DNA of 64,000 nt from Verrucomicrobiota bacterium (GTDB lineage Bacteria; Verrucomicrobiota; Verrucomicrobiia; Limisphaerales; J093): assembly GCA_029556615.1 (NCBI GenBank), contig JAKQDD010000228.1, forward strand, positions 1 through 64,000. Direction: 5' to 3'. The notes under the pieces were generated by a model. It saw only the letters and a program-made list of their open reading frames with translations. It was not told where the DNA came from and did not search any database. How positions within the stretch are numbered: the stretch's first letter is position 1; each line of letters starts with the position of its first letter. The position numbers and the translations under genes are program-made. This document shows, one piece after another, positions 37,601 through 44,557 of the stretch.

Positions 37601-40600
37601 CGAGGATCTGCCGATGGCGCGGGCGCTCTGGGGAACGGGGGTGCACGTGCTCGCCCAGCTCTGGCGGCAGAACGGGGAACGGGATTGGAGCGGCGCCTCG
37701 ATTCTGGACAAGCCGGATGAATTGGTGGGCGAGACGCTCACGGATGACGACGGCGCGTACACGATCAGCGCGACCTTGGCGGGCGCACCCCTGCCGGCGC
37801 TCGAGGGCGCAACCTTCTACGTTCGCGCGCGGTTCGAACACCGATATGCTGTGGTGCTGTCGCTGGCCCGGCTCTTTCTCTTTTCCACGGCGCCTTCCGA
37901 GGCGGAACTGAACCTCCTGAAGCAGCGCGGCTTCTGGTCGATGGAAGAGGGTCTGGGGTCGGACCTGGATTCAGCGGAGTTGGCGGAGTGCCTCGGGAAC
38001 CTGCCGGTGGACGAGGAGGACATCGGATCCGTGTGGCTGGCGGTGTGCCCGGTCATCGATGCGTCCGTACCCGCCGGACCCGGTACTGCCCAGTTCACGT
38101 TCGACGTTCAGGTCAGCGACCCGTTGCGGGGCGAGGTGCGGACCGTCGCGACGCCCGTGGAATTGGCGATGCTGCCCGAGATGCTCCATGCCTTGGGCGC
38201 GTTCACGAGCCGGATGCACGGCGCGTCGCCCGCCCAGGTGTTCGCGATCGACACGATCGGAGTGGTCAATGGGCTCGTCCTGGTGGGTCCCGGAGGGAGC
38301 TTTTTCGATTCAACATGGATGTTCAAGGAGATGACGATGCTCGCGGACTGCTACGCGCGGTCCCTCTTCTACAACGGCGTTTTCATCGGGGGCGACCACC
38401 AGCCGGAGGTCGAGCATCCGTTCGTCTCGTTGGGTGTGCCCGAACAGAGCATCACCGGAGCCGTCGTCGAGAGCCATGTCCGGGACGCGCTGGCGGCCGG
38501 CTGGGGCATGTTCTTCGCAGCCGTCGCGCTGCAGCCGGCTTCCCAGATCCTCTCGGGTCCGGATGGCCTCGCTTACGACCGGCTGCGGACAGGAGAATGG
38601 CTCGAGGCCAATGACTTCTGGATGGGGGCGGACGCGTACGGGTTGTCCCAGGCCCTGCGCGATTTGCCGTATCCCTTCACGAAGGTCCCGGACGCGAAGC
38701 TGCCGGTCGACGAGTTGCGCAGCCGTTTCACCGGCGTCAACCTGGACGGCGCCACCGGCGACTACGTGGCGGGCGCCGTGGCGAGCATCCTGTGGGATCT
38801 GGCGGACCCGGCGAATGACGACGGCTATCAGGCGGATCTCACCCGGATCTGGAACTCGATCCAGGCGGCCTCGAGAGTCACAGGGGCCGGCGCGGGGCTC
38901 GAGGCATTCTACAAGGATTTCGTGGGGGGCTTGTCAGCGGCCGAGAAACGGGCCGTGGACGCGATCTTCATTGATCACGGTGCGCCGGTGACGGACGACG
39001 GCTACGACGCAGGCGGCGGGAACGACACCCGGGAGACGGCGGCGGACTTGGGGGCTCTGGACGGGGTGCTGTCCCTTGACGGCTTGGTCATGGCCGAGAA
39101 CTACACCAGGCCCCAGGACCTCGGTGCCGCCGATTGGTACCAGGTCACCGTGGCGTCCGTGCCGGGCAAGGAGCAGGAGTACGCGTTGACTGTGGAGGTG
39201 CAGTTCGAAGAGCGCTACGGGGACCTGGACGTGCTGGTCGAGGAGGCTTCGATCTCGTCCTTGACTCAGGCCGGCGCGACTCGCGGCGGCGGCAATGCGA
39301 CAGCGACCCTCACGGGGCTCAAGAGCTCGCAGGCGTACACGTTCCGCGTCGCTGTGTTCGGCCACGGAGCGATGGTGCTCAAAGGCGCCAGCGTCGAAAA
39401 GCATGGCGGGGACATGAACCCGTCGTACCGGTTGACTCTGACCGCGGCACTCCCGAGCCCGACGACTGCCGAGCACGGGTGCATAGTACCCGGAGGCGCG
39501 ATCCTCGCCGGCGGTCCCCCGGGGCAGGATCCGGCCGACGATTGGGGGCCCATGTGCCCGATCGAGGAGGAGGATTCGGAAGAGGTGAATTCGGTGTCGT
39601 CTCAGGATCCGAACGACAAGGTGGGCCCGGTGGGGTTTGGCACCGCCGGTGCGGTGGCAGCCGACGGCGTCTTGCCGTTCGTCATTCACTTCGAGAACGA
39701 CCCGAAGCACGCGACGGCTCCCGCGCAGGAGGTCGTGATCACCGATCCGCTCGACAGCGACCTGGACTGGACGAGCTTCGAGTTGGGAGCGATCCAGTTT
39801 GGCGACACCGTGGTGGCGGTGCCTCCGGGACGGAGCCAGTTCGCCGCCGAGATTGCGCTGCCCGAGTCGGACCTCGTGGTGCGGCTCGAGGCGGGGTTGG
39901 ACCCCGTGACCGGGGTTGTTACCTGGCGGTTCACGACGATTGACAACCGGATCGGCGACCTGCCCGAGGACCCGTTTGCCGGGTTCCTGCCCGTGAACGA
40001 CGCGACCCACCGGGGCGAAGGCTCGGTATCCTTCGCCGTGCGCGCGAAGGCGGGTCTCGCCGACGGCACCGAGGTGCTTAACCAGGCGATCATCGTGTTC
40101 GACGTCAACGCGCCGCTGCCGACGAACATCACGCGGAACACGATCGACGCCGCCGCGCCCTCGAGCCAGGTCACCGCGCTGCCCGCGCAGACCGGGACCG
40201 CCTCGTTCCTCGTCGCGTGGGACGGCGAGGACACCGCGGGCGGTTCCGGCATCGCTGGGTACGATGTGTACGCCGCTGAAGACGACGGGGCGTATCGACT
40301 CTGGCTCGCCGGCGTCGAGTCCACGTCGGCGGTCTTTGCGGGCCGGACGGGGCATCGGTACCGCTTCTTCAGCGTGGCGCACGACCAGGCAGGTTGGGTT
40401 GAGGCAGCCCCCGCAGCGGCCGATGCCGAGACAACGGTGACGGCCCCCACCGGCGTCGTTGGCCGGTGGACGTTCTATAACGGGTCGGCCTGGGATGGCA
40501 TGGACGCCGCCCCCGGCGCGGCGGATGATGCCGCCATCGCCACGGACAAGCAGGCGCTCCGGCCGGAACAGAATGCCCGGTTTGTCCACTACACCAGTTA

Positions 40601-41393
40601 CAGCCGAGGGATCAACGGGATCATGGTGGACATCGCAGACGTGCCCGGGACACCCGGTTTGACAGACTTCGTCTTCCGCGTCGGGAATACCAACGATACC
40701 GTCTCCTGGACGATCGCGCCCGCGCCCGGCAGCATCAGCGTGCGCCTGGGCGCCGGCGTCGACGGCAGCGATCGTGTGACCCTGATCTGGGCCGACGCGA
40801 CCATCCTGAATCAGTGGCTGCAGGTGACCGTGCGCGCATCGGCGGCGACCGGGTTGACGCGCGACGACGTCTTCTACTTCGGCAACGCCGTGGGCGAGAC
40901 CGGCGACTCCGCGTCGGATGCTCTGGTCACCGCGGCCGATGAACAACGGGCCCGGCAGAACCCGCGCACGCTTCTCAACCCCGCGACCGTGGTCGACGTC
41001 TACGATTTCAATCGCGACCGGAAGGTGAACGCGACGGATCAGATCCTGGCGCGGAACCACGGCACCGACGGGACAACGGCTCTCGTGTTGCTGGGAGCGC
41101 CTGCTGGCGGGGCCGTGGATCCCGGAGCGGTACGGGACCGGGTGGCGATGGCCGCATCAACCCAACACGAGGGGCCGCCTGCGGAGACCGTTGGTGGCCG
41201 CGTGGGGTTGGGGTGTCCGTTGCTCGAACTGCTGACCCGGCACGGCGCGTGTTCTGGATGCTGGGAGGCGCCGGCGAATGACAGTCCGTCAGGGTTTGCG
41301 CGGTGGTCGAGCACGCCGCAAGGCGCCGACGACGGGCCAGCGCACACTCGGTCCGATCCCGGCGGGAGGCGGGCGATGCTGTCAGTCCTATGA
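28671..41393 (+). CDS. giant LEPR-XLL surface protein with dockerin-like C terminus
   Basis: About 4240 residues. The N terminus LEELERRVLLSCAP matches the LEPR-XLL secretion motif. By position the order is: kelch-like propeller 28930-30120; Big_5-type Ig 30170-30525; CARDB 30540-30895; FG-GAP/VCBS propeller 30975-31815; carbohydrate-binding-like NGDFDTP domain 31828-32325; second FG-GAP propeller 32376-33500; Ig 33555-33850; right-handed beta-helix 33870-34660; CARDB 34840-35250; PPC-like and IPT-like 35268-35830; three more Ig-like units 36440-37510; a large helical domain 37900-38990; PPC-like 39000-39460; SQDPNDK domain 39590-40140; and a WTFYNGSAWDG domain followed by a two-part dockerin-like end (40450-41090). 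Start is GTG at 28671, which places the motif at the N terminus; a TTG at 28587 is possible. Probably secreted and attached, with binding rather than enzymatic roles. It shares ATGA with the next gene. Confidence 0.85.
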   Translation: MKNSAHLHLEELERRVLLSCAPAALSAPAVVAASAGDGTAVEVESPMDDWMGGLGSEDSLAPAAPSSTELFAAAGQASLASAPAAGSGVDRWETLGLMPFLGVSAGGGLATDGTYLYAADFSGDGDYDYLDLNANYVRDPGESLAEMGFPNGSVRMARYDPAEDRWDMMPTLNAGGVGGDAFSAGDLANPLFVAGDKLYYYQFRAGPNTRALYSYDLAAGLTGSWTAVWEKTDADNPLITANAGLVGVDADGQAVIFHHIGGGEYDFARTDTIASGGVHARLTPQWDFTGAHFPRNGSWEYDAAHDRLYHMSGDQLLYWEYNPLYAPGGNLLTAMPPPFPSPVPIVVETVAISSLRTATGWWTSSAAQHPGMSLWGNSLTLVDEPSGVANGPAGQDTGDDVLYLVRGESSPDEWPFNEGRGTPYTQFARYFAATGEVQTLPETPFAVGKGSCAVYLDGCLYVTQGDTLTVADDPGNVEPMNREGIRLPGRGLARFVISAPDTAGPQVTAVTPTGTVGELLDHVDVTFSEPVALSDTADPDAFDPTDVQLTGPSGSIAVSAITVLSGSTYRVAFPAQGTNGNYTLTILPTLADRSGNPMDQDGDGIEGEPADGFSAGFDLLVPLSDLKVSAATAPAQAQAGQTITVSWTVQNLATRAATADWLDYVYFSTSAQWSADAVYLGLEPIAGQTPLAANGSYTITRTVALPTLSPGSGYLLFVANADHAEEEADRANNCMARPLAIVSGTAGAVPAAQGQLAGEVVSTQGGTTVAVADFDGDGISDLVIPAFYPSRLEVRLGLGQGTWGAPRYQDLAFSVTAMAAADFDRDGRADLAAVGEGKAYLLRSLGGGVFGAPIVVAENLYPTDMRAGSLDAIEGPDLALYNSGSGQVTILLGDGSGGFKAPLTATTAGTGGMTIERRADGAAQAIAVADQGGHAVSILRVSPEGTLERTSVSLPSWAPYGVGYGDLTGDGVSDLAVGDASRAVLGVVVVSAGGEATLLASYRVNTLFSHVAMADLDGDADLDVVATSGRDTVSTLWLNRGDGGLVVAAATGNLVVNGDFDTPDIEGEATTYSAAPDGFGWSTPDGAYYPIELVNSRWAGASGTENPDGFDQTLHLPGPSGVRQALETVPGQLYELSLAVSRHPSGALARGRVLIQGAKDFFEDFSHSVAGVSASDMKFQTLRWVFRADSAQTVVRLSGDSRNGGYGLVVDAVRVRALGGAGDGASAPDQTCNLVQPSVVLLEDVTGDGRPDLVAGGSDAPVILINRGDGSFLAPTVYRVGTAPMDVAIGDLDGVGGLDLVVPLSESNQLAVLLSGPGLAHRAAAYYAVGSLPRSVAVGDLNNDGISDLVVANQNSHNLGVLLGLGGGRFAAQVTYATDNNPFAVLVADLNGDRRLDVAVTSLASGNVNLLMGQGDGTLAPRTTVASGAGPQAIELADMNGDGVSDLVVANTSGNDLSILTGQGDGTFAKSAAVALSGATAPCSIALRDFNEDGGRDIAVLLTNRVRILLNQGGGAFSTGVEMAIAFKDIGAQLGAGDFNGDGHADVVTGDAGFLRLFAGDGQGGLLRGPLVTVKNARAVAVADVDGDGGPDVVTTNWALGWGYSYVGDTLSVVWNRHRSQHSPVGAVTGPVRFIDVRFRESIDPSSFSLAEDVIRFEGPLGSLDVTAAHWLDTRTLRLQFDPVSAPGDYALTLGPQMLTPAGEPLDMDQDGRAGEVVADRYVAGFTLAAPRYSGTISADSTWSGAAIIDGSVTVAAGVTLTIAPGTIVKFGDANSELVVDGRIEALGTTAEPVVFTSIRDDANGGDTNGDGTATLPAAGDWTHIRIRTGGVALLDHADLRYGGGDPTGTWTSLSGMVQVGAGGRAVIVHSALREAFYDGVLAWEGGLVQALDTLITGADRGVVSDGASSVTLVNCTLDDNRIGVLGHRGSLRIESTIISNSLQVGVDNLLSSPLVVRFSNVWSTQGLNYDHTSDRTGQDGNVSVDPGYRDLDRGLYQLEYLSPMIDAGDTAVAPPCDAMGAPRYDDPRTANTGIPDAGGAVADIGAFEFVETAPSPVDLVVALVIGPSQAVAGQTVTIEWTVTNQGTASVVGSWHDALYLLPEVAVAGAAALGGGLDDSATRGFLIGEHLGSGDFALVPGASRVERMTVRVPGVVAGTYRWQVLANARSDVFEGANQFNNSGASAAVEVIVPAVILGGPAVAGEFTAERLEAWFRLDLDAGERAVVRVEIAGGNATALLQVAKGRVPTPADDDGRNRLTGEGIGVGIEAGLPGTWYLRVSSLRVPTAPTAFSVTVVAAAFSIQSATPDRIGNAAGATVTLSGEGLPESAAATLRVGGIEYAGWYARVSMTEALVTFDLEGATPGAGTLEIQCPDGTLGQVPLTVEAAVGPLFSASLKLPAAVRAGRWFSFEIEYVNAGDADMPIPLLIVESDGLTFGLERSRPDGVGSLSFLAPSSVGEAGVLRAGQRERIQVFAMAPTTSGTMTVRLSSRIANPESPLGEALDWDALEAQYRPAFATDADAWSMVWRVFSRFMGRTWDDVLSRFASEVTDESRTGSPELRFEERMQAVLRKALGSGGGLLDVEPPGIISQQLLGPATGGFQAIELVFSESIDPASFTAADVTIVDPAGRAITGVAVHRLSPVLYRVDVPLQTAHGEYAVSLGPAVTDQNGLAMDGDGDGVAGEAEDGYQTVLVLSGEWGGAVAAAGATDRTNVSLSGSGEAEVPVDQPLRILSYTLIGEPQDYGSTLQLTFSSPVTLDTRAGGIAVRNDTTGALELYSWRWWTKVEGSTALMTDIRGTGSLTLTIEPATFKSGSGQPLAAPYSLSFAVGDFGPAILRATPGAAETPGFVDSLVLEFDSRVDWETLTTADVSIRRPDGSVIPAGEIRITHEVDTRLTAWKTFEEVGWRATVFFPRQTMAGVYSYTIGPEVSGGGTAMQPVPPVYRFEEAGPPGAYASTFTVAAAAGAVVSGRFTIAEDLPMARALWGTGVHVLAQLWRQNGERDWSGASILDKPDELVGETLTDDDGAYTISATLAGAPLPALEGATFYVRARFEHRYAVVLSLARLFLFSTAPSEAELNLLKQRGFWSMEEGLGSDLDSAELAECLGNLPVDEEDIGSVWLAVCPVIDASVPAGPGTAQFTFDVQVSDPLRGEVRTVATPVELAMLPEMLHALGAFTSRMHGASPAQVFAIDTIGVVNGLVLVGPGGSFFDSTWMFKEMTMLADCYARSLFYNGVFIGGDHQPEVEHPFVSLGVPEQSITGAVVESHVRDALAAGWGMFFAAVALQPASQILSGPDGLAYDRLRTGEWLEANDFWMGADAYGLSQALRDLPYPFTKVPDAKLPVDELRSRFTGVNLDGATGDYVAGAVASILWDLADPANDDGYQADLTRIWNSIQAASRVTGAGAGLEAFYKDFVGGLSAAEKRAVDAIFIDHGAPVTDDGYDAGGGNDTRETAADLGALDGVLSLDGLVMAENYTRPQDLGAADWYQVTVASVPGKEQEYALTVEVQFEERYGDLDVLVEEASISSLTQAGATRGGGNATATLTGLKSSQAYTFRVAVFGHGAMVLKGASVEKHGGDMNPSYRLTLTAALPSPTTAEHGCIVPGGAILAGGPPGQDPADDWGPMCPIEEEDSEEVNSVSSQDPNDKVGPVGFGTAGAVAADGVLPFVIHFENDPKHATAPAQEVVITDPLDSDLDWTSFELGAIQFGDTVVAVPPGRSQFAAEIALPESDLVVRLEAGLDPVTGVVTWRFTTIDNRIGDLPEDPFAGFLPVNDATHRGEGSVSFAVRAKAGLADGTEVLNQAIIVFDVNAPLPTNITRNTIDAAAPSSQVTALPAQTGTASFLVAWDGEDTAGGSGIAGYDVYAAEDDGAYRLWLAGVESTSAVFAGRTGHRYRFFSVAHDQAGWVEAAPAAADAETTVTAPTGVVGRWTFYNGSAWDGMDAAPGAADDAAIATDKQALRPEQNARFVHYTSYSRGINGIMVDIADVPGTPGLTDFVFRVGNTNDTVSWTIAPAPGSISVRLGAGVDGSDRVTLIWADATILNQWLQVTVRASAATGLTRDDVFYFGNAVGETGDSASDALVTAADEQRARQNPRTLLNPATVVDVYDFNRDRKVNATDQILARNHGTDGTTALVLLGAPAGGAVDPGAVRDRVAMAASTQHEGPPAETVGGRVGLGCPLLELLTRHGACSGCWEAPANDSPSGFARWSSTPQGADDGPAHTRSDPGGRRAMLSVL

Positions 41394-42124
41394 ACCAGCG
41401 TCTGTGCATGAGGTTGTTGTCCTTGCTTCTCGCGTTGGCGGCGGGATTTGTGATGGGACGGGCGGACCCGGTGATCGTGGTGGGGATCCATCGGTTGGCG
41501 CCGGACACGGACGGGCAGAAAGTGCGGGTGTTTGTTCGAGGCGGCGGCTCCGTCCAGGGTCTCAACCTGAATGCGCAGGTCGCGGATGGCGGCGTCGCCG
41601 CCGGCGGTCAAATCGCAGGCCCCTCGGTCACGGCCGTGGATCTCATCACGGGCACGGTATTCGAAGGGAACGCCATCGGCCCGGATGATCCGGGCAGCGT
41701 GCCGCAATTGGCGATGCGAACGCTCACGACCGCCTCGGGAACCGTGGTGGCCGAGGGCCTGCTGGCCACGCTGACGATTGACACCACGGGTTTCACGAGC
41801 GGGGTGTACCGGCTCGCTCTCGGTGCGACCGCGAACGGGCCCACGGATTTTGCCGGAATCCCCGCGGCGATCACCGACGGCTGGCTGGTGGTCGGCCTGC
41901 GGATCACGTCGATCGAGGTCGAAGGAGACGAATCGATCCTCCGGTTCCCGACCGTGGCGTCGTACACGTATCAGATCGAATCGACAGGGAACGCAGGTCT
42001 CGAGCCGTGGGCCCCGCTGGGGGATCCGGTGCTGGGGACGGGGAGCCTGTGGACCTTCAGAGACCCGGGTGCGGCGGGCCGACGAAGCCGGTTCTACCGG
42101 GTCGTCTTGCTCGATCTCGAGTGA
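41390..42124 (+). CDS. secreted cohesin-like protein
   Basis: The product is 244 residues. A signal peptide (MRLLSLLLALAAGFVMG) precedes a beta-sandwich of about 140 residues. Its features VRVFVRGGGSVQGLNLNAQV, VDLITGTVFEGNAIG, SGTVVAEGLLATLTIDTTG and YRLALGATANGPTDFAG follow the strand order of cohesin domains (V-x-V-x-V-x-x-G ... G-x-N-x-x-V ... LATLTI). The C terminus (YTYQIESTGNAGLEPW ... RSRFYRVVLL) is a domain often seen at the end of verrucomicrobial secreted proteins. It starts inside the stop codon of the giant dockerin-bearing gene, so the two are translated together. Binding between them is an inference. No anchoring motif is visible. Confidence 0.65.
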   Translation: MNQRLCMRLLSLLLALAAGFVMGRADPVIVVGIHRLAPDTDGQKVRVFVRGGGSVQGLNLNAQVADGGVAAGGQIAGPSVTAVDLITGTVFEGNAIGPDDPGSVPQLAMRTLTTASGTVVAEGLLATLTIDTTGFTSGVYRLALGATANGPTDFAGIPAAITDGWLVVGLRITSIEVEGDESILRFPTVASYTYQIESTGNAGLEPWAPLGDPVLGTGSLWTFRDPGAAGRRSRFYRVVLLDLE

Positions 42125-42462
42125 GAGCGATGGGGGAATGCCCGCGGCTACAGACTGAGTTCGCGAACGCATGCCGTACCCGCCCGCGCCGAGGGCGGCA
42201 CGGGGATCGGTGCGCCGGTGCGTCAGTGAGCGGCAAGCAGTAACCGGCATGCGTCGGTAGGCTGAGAGGTTGTGTGCTCTTGCCCCTTCGCGCTTGCCCC
42301 CCCTGCACCCGCCGCGGTCATCGCCCGCGGCTACAGATGGGTCCCCACGAAGCCGGCTCTCCACCCCCCCAATCGGCGATCCATCCCGAATCTGTACGGG
42401 GATGATCCCTCGCCGATTCAGGGCGGAGCGCAGATTGCGAGTCAGCGATGCAGCAGGGGTGA
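42125..42462. repeat. gene-free stretch with direct and inverted repeats
   Basis: These 338 bases have no credible gene. CCCGCGGCTACAGA occurs twice in direct orientation (42141-42154 and 42324-42337). ACGCATGCCG (42167-42176) and CGGCATGCGT (42245-42254) are perfect 10-nt inverted arms around 68 nt. The stretch separates the end of the plus-strand surface-protein genes from a convergent DUF2959 gene. No U-tract terminator is seen. Confidence 0.55.
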
Positions 42463-43116
42463 TTACTGCAGGGTCTTGACGAACTCGTCGGCGCGGGCGA
42501 TCGAACGGTTCATCTGGTCGAGGAGCCGCGAGATCTCCTCCTGGATGCTGGCGGTTTCGCCCTTGAGGGAGGCGATGGCCTGGGCATTGAGATTGTGCTT
42601 AAGGTAGAGGACGTAATCGCTGAACTGGCTGAGGACAGGGGCCATGCTGTTCTCGGCGTTGACGAGGGCGGTGTGCAATTCCTGGTAGCGCTGCCGGGTC
42701 TCGGTCAGCCGCTGCCGGCTGCTGTCGCGGAGTGACGCGGTGTTGATCTGGCCGATCTCCTTCTCCCACTCCGCGAACAGATCGGAGGCGACTGTCTCGA
42801 CCGAGCGGATGCGTTTCCGGACGCTGTCGGCCTGCTGCGTGCAGTCCTCGTAATCCCGCTTCAATCCGTTGTACGCCTGCTCGGCCTTGCCGCCGTCGAA
42901 CCGGGTGATCTCCTTAAGCCGCGTGAGGGCGTCCTTGAATTGCTCCTGGGCTTCCTTCTGCTCGTCGCGCGCCTCGACGACCCGCTTCTTGAGCAGGTCG
43001 CGCTTCTGGACGCCGAGTTTCTCGTACGCCGCGTAGTAGGCTGTGCGGCAGCCGGTCACGCTCATGCCGGCGACGGCTAGCCACAGGACCGTCAGGAGGC
43101 CGATTGTTCGATTCAT
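42463..43116 (-). CDS. DUF2959-family lipoprotein
   Basis: The 217-residue protein has a lipoprotein signal (LTVLWLAVAGMSVTGC, Cys lipidated) followed by RTAYYAAYEKLGVQKRDLLKKRV, the DUF2959 opening. The whole mature part is helical and charged, with coiled-coil segments and the conserved FDGGKAEQAYN. The function of the family is unknown; position suggests an envelope protein. The start at 43116 is set by the signal peptide. The gene lies 39 bases downstream of the ceramidase-like gene on the same strand and may be last in that operon. Confidence 0.88.
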   Translation of the reverse strand: MNRTIGLLTVLWLAVAGMSVTGCRTAYYAAYEKLGVQKRDLLKKRVVEARDEQKEAQEQFKDALTRLKEITRFDGGKAEQAYNGLKRDYEDCTQQADSVRKRIRSVETVASDLFAEWEKEIGQINTASLRDSSRQRLTETRQRYQELHTALVNAENSMAPVLSQFSDYVLYLKHNLNAQAIASLKGETASIQEEISRLLDQMNRSIARADEFVKTLQ

Positions 43117-43154
43117 CGTGCCAGGAGTATCAGGAGAGGTCCGCAACGTCGAGA

Positions 43155-44516
43155 TCACCGTTGGACGCCCACCTGGGCCAGCACGCGGTCGATGGCGCCG
43201 AAGACAGTCTCCTCGACCGTGTCGCGCAGCGGCCCCGGCTGGGCGTAGTAGATCATGCTGTCCGCGGGCTCGTAGCCGCCCTCGTCGAGGACGCGCCGGG
43301 AGGGGATGTAGCAACTGACATCGTTGCAGTAACCGGCCACCGCCAGCATCTCGCCCGGGTACTGATGGCGCGCGCGATGCACGTAGTCGATGCACACCTC
43401 GCCGCCCAGGGCGAGCAGCGTGAAGGTGTCCCCGAGTCGCAGCGCCTGGACCGGGTACTCGAGCGTGCGGATCGGCTGACCACGGTCGTAGGCTTCGAGC
43501 ATCAGGCGCGCCCGACGCTGCTGGAACACGTGGGTGCCAGCGGCCTCCGTCTCGAACCGGGCGCGGTCATGAGGCGCAAACTCGAGGGTGGCGGCGTGCC
43601 ACGCAGACCGCAGACGAGGCGGCAGCGGCGTTAGCGTGCCTCCGAGGACGCGCTCGACGGCTGCGGCCAGCTGGTGGCCGTGGCTGGTCACGTGATCGTA
43701 GGTCCCTCGCGGGCGCGGGTTCTGGTCGCCGCCGCAGAGCATCAGGAACATGGCGGTGGCGCCCGGGTGCGCCTTCTCGATCTCGCGCTGGGCGGCGCCG
43801 GCGTAGTCGCCGTCGATTTCGTAGAAGTTGCCGCCCAGGGTGGTATTGTGACAGGCATACCCGAAGAGGACGGCGAGCAATCCACCATCCGGCGTCGTGA
43901 CCTCGATCACGGGTACGCTGTGGTCGACCGGCCCGACGGGGTTCTCGCCGATGCGGACCGCGCTTCCGACAGGTTGGCGGCGGTTCATCGCGAACCCGGC
44001 GGAGCCGACTCCGGCGGCGAGGCGGGCTGGGCGGAGTTGGTCGAGGGCGCGACCTGCGACCTCGACCAGCGTTCGGGTGAGCTGGCGGGTGTAATCGAGT
44101 GCGCGGGCTTGTTCCGAGGGGTCGAGGTCGAACATCACCTTCAGGTTCGGCCAGACGACAGGTCCGGCGTGCGTGTGGGAGGAATTGAACAAGGCGTCGC
44201 TGCGGCGCAGGCCGTGCTCCTCTTCGAGGCGCCGGGCGACGGCGTCGGAGAGCTCCGCTGGAAGGCCGATGATATCGGTGGTGACAATCACGGCGCGCTG
44301 GCCGCGGGCGTCGCGCAAGGCGAGGGCTTTGGCCCAGAGATCGGAGCGGACCTTGGGCGCCGGGTTGGTGCGGGCGGCGTAGCCTGTCAGCCAGAAGGGC
44401 ATTGGTGGCGTGATGCAGGCGCGGGCGACTCCGGCGTCGAACGAGGCTGCCTGGGCTGGCTCGAGGATCACGAGCGCCGTCGCGAGAAGGATCAGCAAGG
44501 CGGGGATCAGTTTCAT
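43155..44516 (-). CDS. neutral ceramidase-like secreted hydrolase
   Basis: The product is 453 residues with a signal peptide (IPALLILLATALVILEPAQA). The mature start FDAGVARACITPPMPFWLTGY and the central ALFNSSHTHAGPVVWPNL match the neutral/alkaline ceramidase N-terminal domain, with the zinc-binding His residues of SHTHAGP. FLMLCGGDQNPRPRG is also conserved. Bacterial members often lack the C-terminal domain and act on unknown amides or esters, so ceramidase activity is not assured. The start at 44516 was chosen by the signal peptide; the longer frame to 44561 would overlap the transporter gene. Confidence 0.82.
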   Translation of the reverse strand: MKLIPALLILLATALVILEPAQAASFDAGVARACITPPMPFWLTGYAARTNPAPKVRSDLWAKALALRDARGQRAVIVTTDIIGLPAELSDAVARRLEEEHGLRRSDALFNSSHTHAGPVVWPNLKVMFDLDPSEQARALDYTRQLTRTLVEVAGRALDQLRPARLAAGVGSAGFAMNRRQPVGSAVRIGENPVGPVDHSVPVIEVTTPDGGLLAVLFGYACHNTTLGGNFYEIDGDYAGAAQREIEKAHPGATAMFLMLCGGDQNPRPRGTYDHVTSHGHQLAAAVERVLGGTLTPLPPRLRSAWHAATLEFAPHDRARFETEAAGTHVFQQRRARLMLEAYDRGQPIRTLEYPVQALRLGDTFTLLALGGEVCIDYVHRARHQYPGEMLAVAGYCNDVSCYIPSRRVLDEGGYEPADSMIYYAQPGPLRDTVEETVFGAIDRVLAQVGVQR

Positions 44517-44557
44517 GGGACTCACGGGTTGGGGGCTTGCCGATCGGACCGTTCGCT

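Noticed and set aside
42243-42364. Short minus-strand frames near 42060-42364
   Set aside because: They cross the repeat region, lack start signals and have random composition.
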